Positions 6,111 through 6,839 of a stretch of DNA of 6,839 nt are shown here, piece after piece. A program made the translations under genes and the position numbers. Within the stretch, counting starts at the first letter, position 1, and every line of letters starts with the position of its first letter. The stretch is from Candidatus Collierbacteria bacterium (GTDB lineage Bacteria > Patescibacteriota > Microgenomatia > UBA1400 > MFAQ01), in NCBI GenBank assembly GCA_023245265.1, contig JAHFKQ010000011.1, positions 1 through 6,839 on the forward strand, read 5' to 3'. Under the pieces are notes generated by a model. The model saw only the letters and a list, made by a program, of their open reading frames with translations, had not been told where the DNA came from and ran no database searches.

Positions 6111-6777
6111 GTGTTCTCTCGGCTGTATTGCCGGCTTTGTCTGAGACCATGATTTTGATTTCATTATTACCGTCAGCCAATTGAAATCGGTGGGTAAATT
6201 TACCATCGCGATCTACAATCACGAATGAGTTATTAATAATCACTTGGGAGCCGGGTTTACTGACTTCACCGGTGATATCAATTACTTGATTATTTTTGCC
6301 AAAAAATTCCGTGCCGTCTTTAGGAGAATATATACTCAGTTCAACCGGTTTACTATCAAAAATGACAATTTTAACTTCCGAAGCACTCGTATTCCCGGCT
6401 TCGTCGGCGGCTCTGACATAGACTCGGTTTGAACCGGAAGTAAGATCTCCATATATTGCAAATGATCCATCATCCTGGGCTTTGGCCGTCAAGGCTATCG
6501 TATCGTTAATCATCAAATCCAGAGCCGCGCCGCCTTCGGTAAAACCTTCGACCAAAAGTGAAGCACTACTGGTAGCCTCCGGTAAAGCTGAAAGCACTGG
6601 TGCTTGAGGGGGGATCACATCTTTCTCGGTGCTCTGTCTCGAGACTCCATTACCGGCGATAATATTGACAAAAGTGGGAATGCCCCACTTAATCATGACA
6701 ATGATAAAAACCACCGAAAGAAGCATGTAGAAACGGGAGCGTTTGGATTCTTTAGTGATGCGGTAGCCACCTGCCAT
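6088..6777 (-). CDS. Membrane-anchored protein with two bacterial Ig-like domains
   Basis: A 229-residue protein. A basic N-terminus (KESKRSR, 9-15) precedes one hydrophobic segment (about 16-41) with no lipobox or clear signal-peptidase site. It is therefore likely an uncleaved signal anchor, with the remainder outside the membrane. Two Ig-like beta-sandwich repeats follow a Pro-rich linker (PPQAP, 56-60): domain 1 at about 60-140, ending in VRAADEAGNTSASEVKIVIF, and domain 2 at about 144-228, ending in VSDKAGNTAERTLKILY. The paired D-x-AGNT motifs and the 'G-x-x-x-x-G' turns resemble the glucodextranase-B/Big-type domains common in CPR surface proteins. No enzymatic motif is present. It may be a structural cell-surface protein, or an acceptor or partner of the glycan made next door, which is inferred from position only. 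The start ATG has a -10 element 11 nt upstream and no Shine-Dalgarno sequence. Confidence 0.8.
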   Translation of the reverse strand: MAGGYRITKESKRSRFYMLLSVVFIIVMIKWGIPTFVNIIAGNGVSRQSTEKDVIPPQAPVLSALPEATSSASLLVEGFTEGGAALDLMINDTIALTAKAQDDGSFAIYGDLTSGSNRVYVRAADEAGNTSASEVKIVIFDSKPVELSIYSPKDGTEFFGKNNQVIDITGEVSKPGSQVIINNSFVIVDRDGKFTHRFQLADGNNEIKIMVSDKAGNTAERTLKILYTP

Positions 6778-6788
6778 AGATAAGGTCT

Positions 6789-6794
6789 AGTATA
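6789..6794 (-). promoter_or_regulatory. -10 element of the Ig-like protein gene (probable leaderless promoter)
   Basis: TATACT on the minus strand reads from 6794 to 6789, with 11 nt to the ATG at 6777. The predicted leader is only about 3-5 nt. No good -35 is found at 16-18 bp because that region is the terminator's T-run. The preceding terminator makes an independent promoter here necessary. Confidence 0.5.
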
Positions 6795-6806
6795 AACCAC
6801 CTTACC

Positions 6807-6833
6807 AAAAAAAAGCCCGCCATTTGGCGGGCT
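6807..6833 (-). terminator. Intrinsic terminator of a minus-strand gene beyond the right edge
   Basis: On the minus strand AGCCCGCC-AAAT-GGCGGGCT forms an 8-bp stem (6833-6826 with 6821-6814) and a 4-nt loop, running into eight consecutive T's (complement of 6807-6814). This is a textbook Rho-independent terminator. There is no T-run on the plus side, so it acts on transcripts entering from the right and separates them from the Ig-like gene. Confidence 0.88.
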
Positions 6834-6839
6834 GTAACT

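Noticed and set aside
5979..6206. 75-codon minus-strand frame
   Set aside because: It conflicts with both the ligase gene and the Ig-like gene and has no motif.
6244..6432. 62-codon plus-strand frame opposite the Ig-like gene
   Set aside because: It is antisense to the second Ig-like domain, whose coding frame is clearly supported.

Overview
The window is a compact surface-glycan locus with seven complete protein genes and the 3' end of an eighth. There is almost no non-coding DNA. No rRNA, tRNA, CRISPR array or mobile element was seen. TGA ends several genes, so the standard code (11) applies, which argues against the TGA-recoding groups Gracilibacteria and Absconditabacteria. Moderate-to-low GC, extensive overlaps (ATGA and GTGA junctions, convergent overlaps of about 20 bp), scarce Shine-Dalgarno sites, and the pairing of a short O-antigen-ligase-like protein with a membrane-anchored Ig-like protein all suggest a Candidate Phyla Radiation (Patescibacteria) genome, perhaps Microgenomates. 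This placement is inferred from gene style and is not proven by the sequence.

Layout from left to right. Positions 2-196 (+) hold the last 64 codons of a probable family 2 glycosyltransferase, which converges on and overlaps the next gene. Positions 177-1837 (-) are a two-gene methyltransferase operon: an FkbM-family enzyme, then a class I SAM methyltransferase joined by an ATGA overlap. Positions 1838-1856 are a 19-bp divergent promoter region in which the -10 hexamers of the two strands share bases. Positions 1857-6110 (+) are a four-gene operon with every junction overlapping: acyltransferase 3, a WaaE/KdtX-like glycosyltransferase, a GT-C-like polytopic membrane protein, and an O-antigen ligase/polymerase-like membrane protein. 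Positions 6088-6777 (-) encode a signal-anchored protein with two Ig-like domains, overlapping the ligase gene tail to tail. It has its own promoter just inside a strong intrinsic terminator (6807-6833) that ends a minus-strand gene lying beyond the right edge.

Taken together, cytoplasmic glycosyltransferases would build a glycan on a carrier, and the GT-C-like protein could add a sugar from a lipid donor outside the membrane. The acyltransferase and methyltransferases would decorate the sugars, and the Wzy_C-type protein would polymerise the glycan or transfer it to an acceptor. Specific substrates cannot be read from the sequence.

The most notable signal is regulatory. All three genes that begin a transcription unit here have a good -10 hexamer ending 6-11 nt before the ATG and no Shine-Dalgarno sequence, which predicts leaderless mRNAs. 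Two of these promoters are fused back to back in the 19-bp gap.
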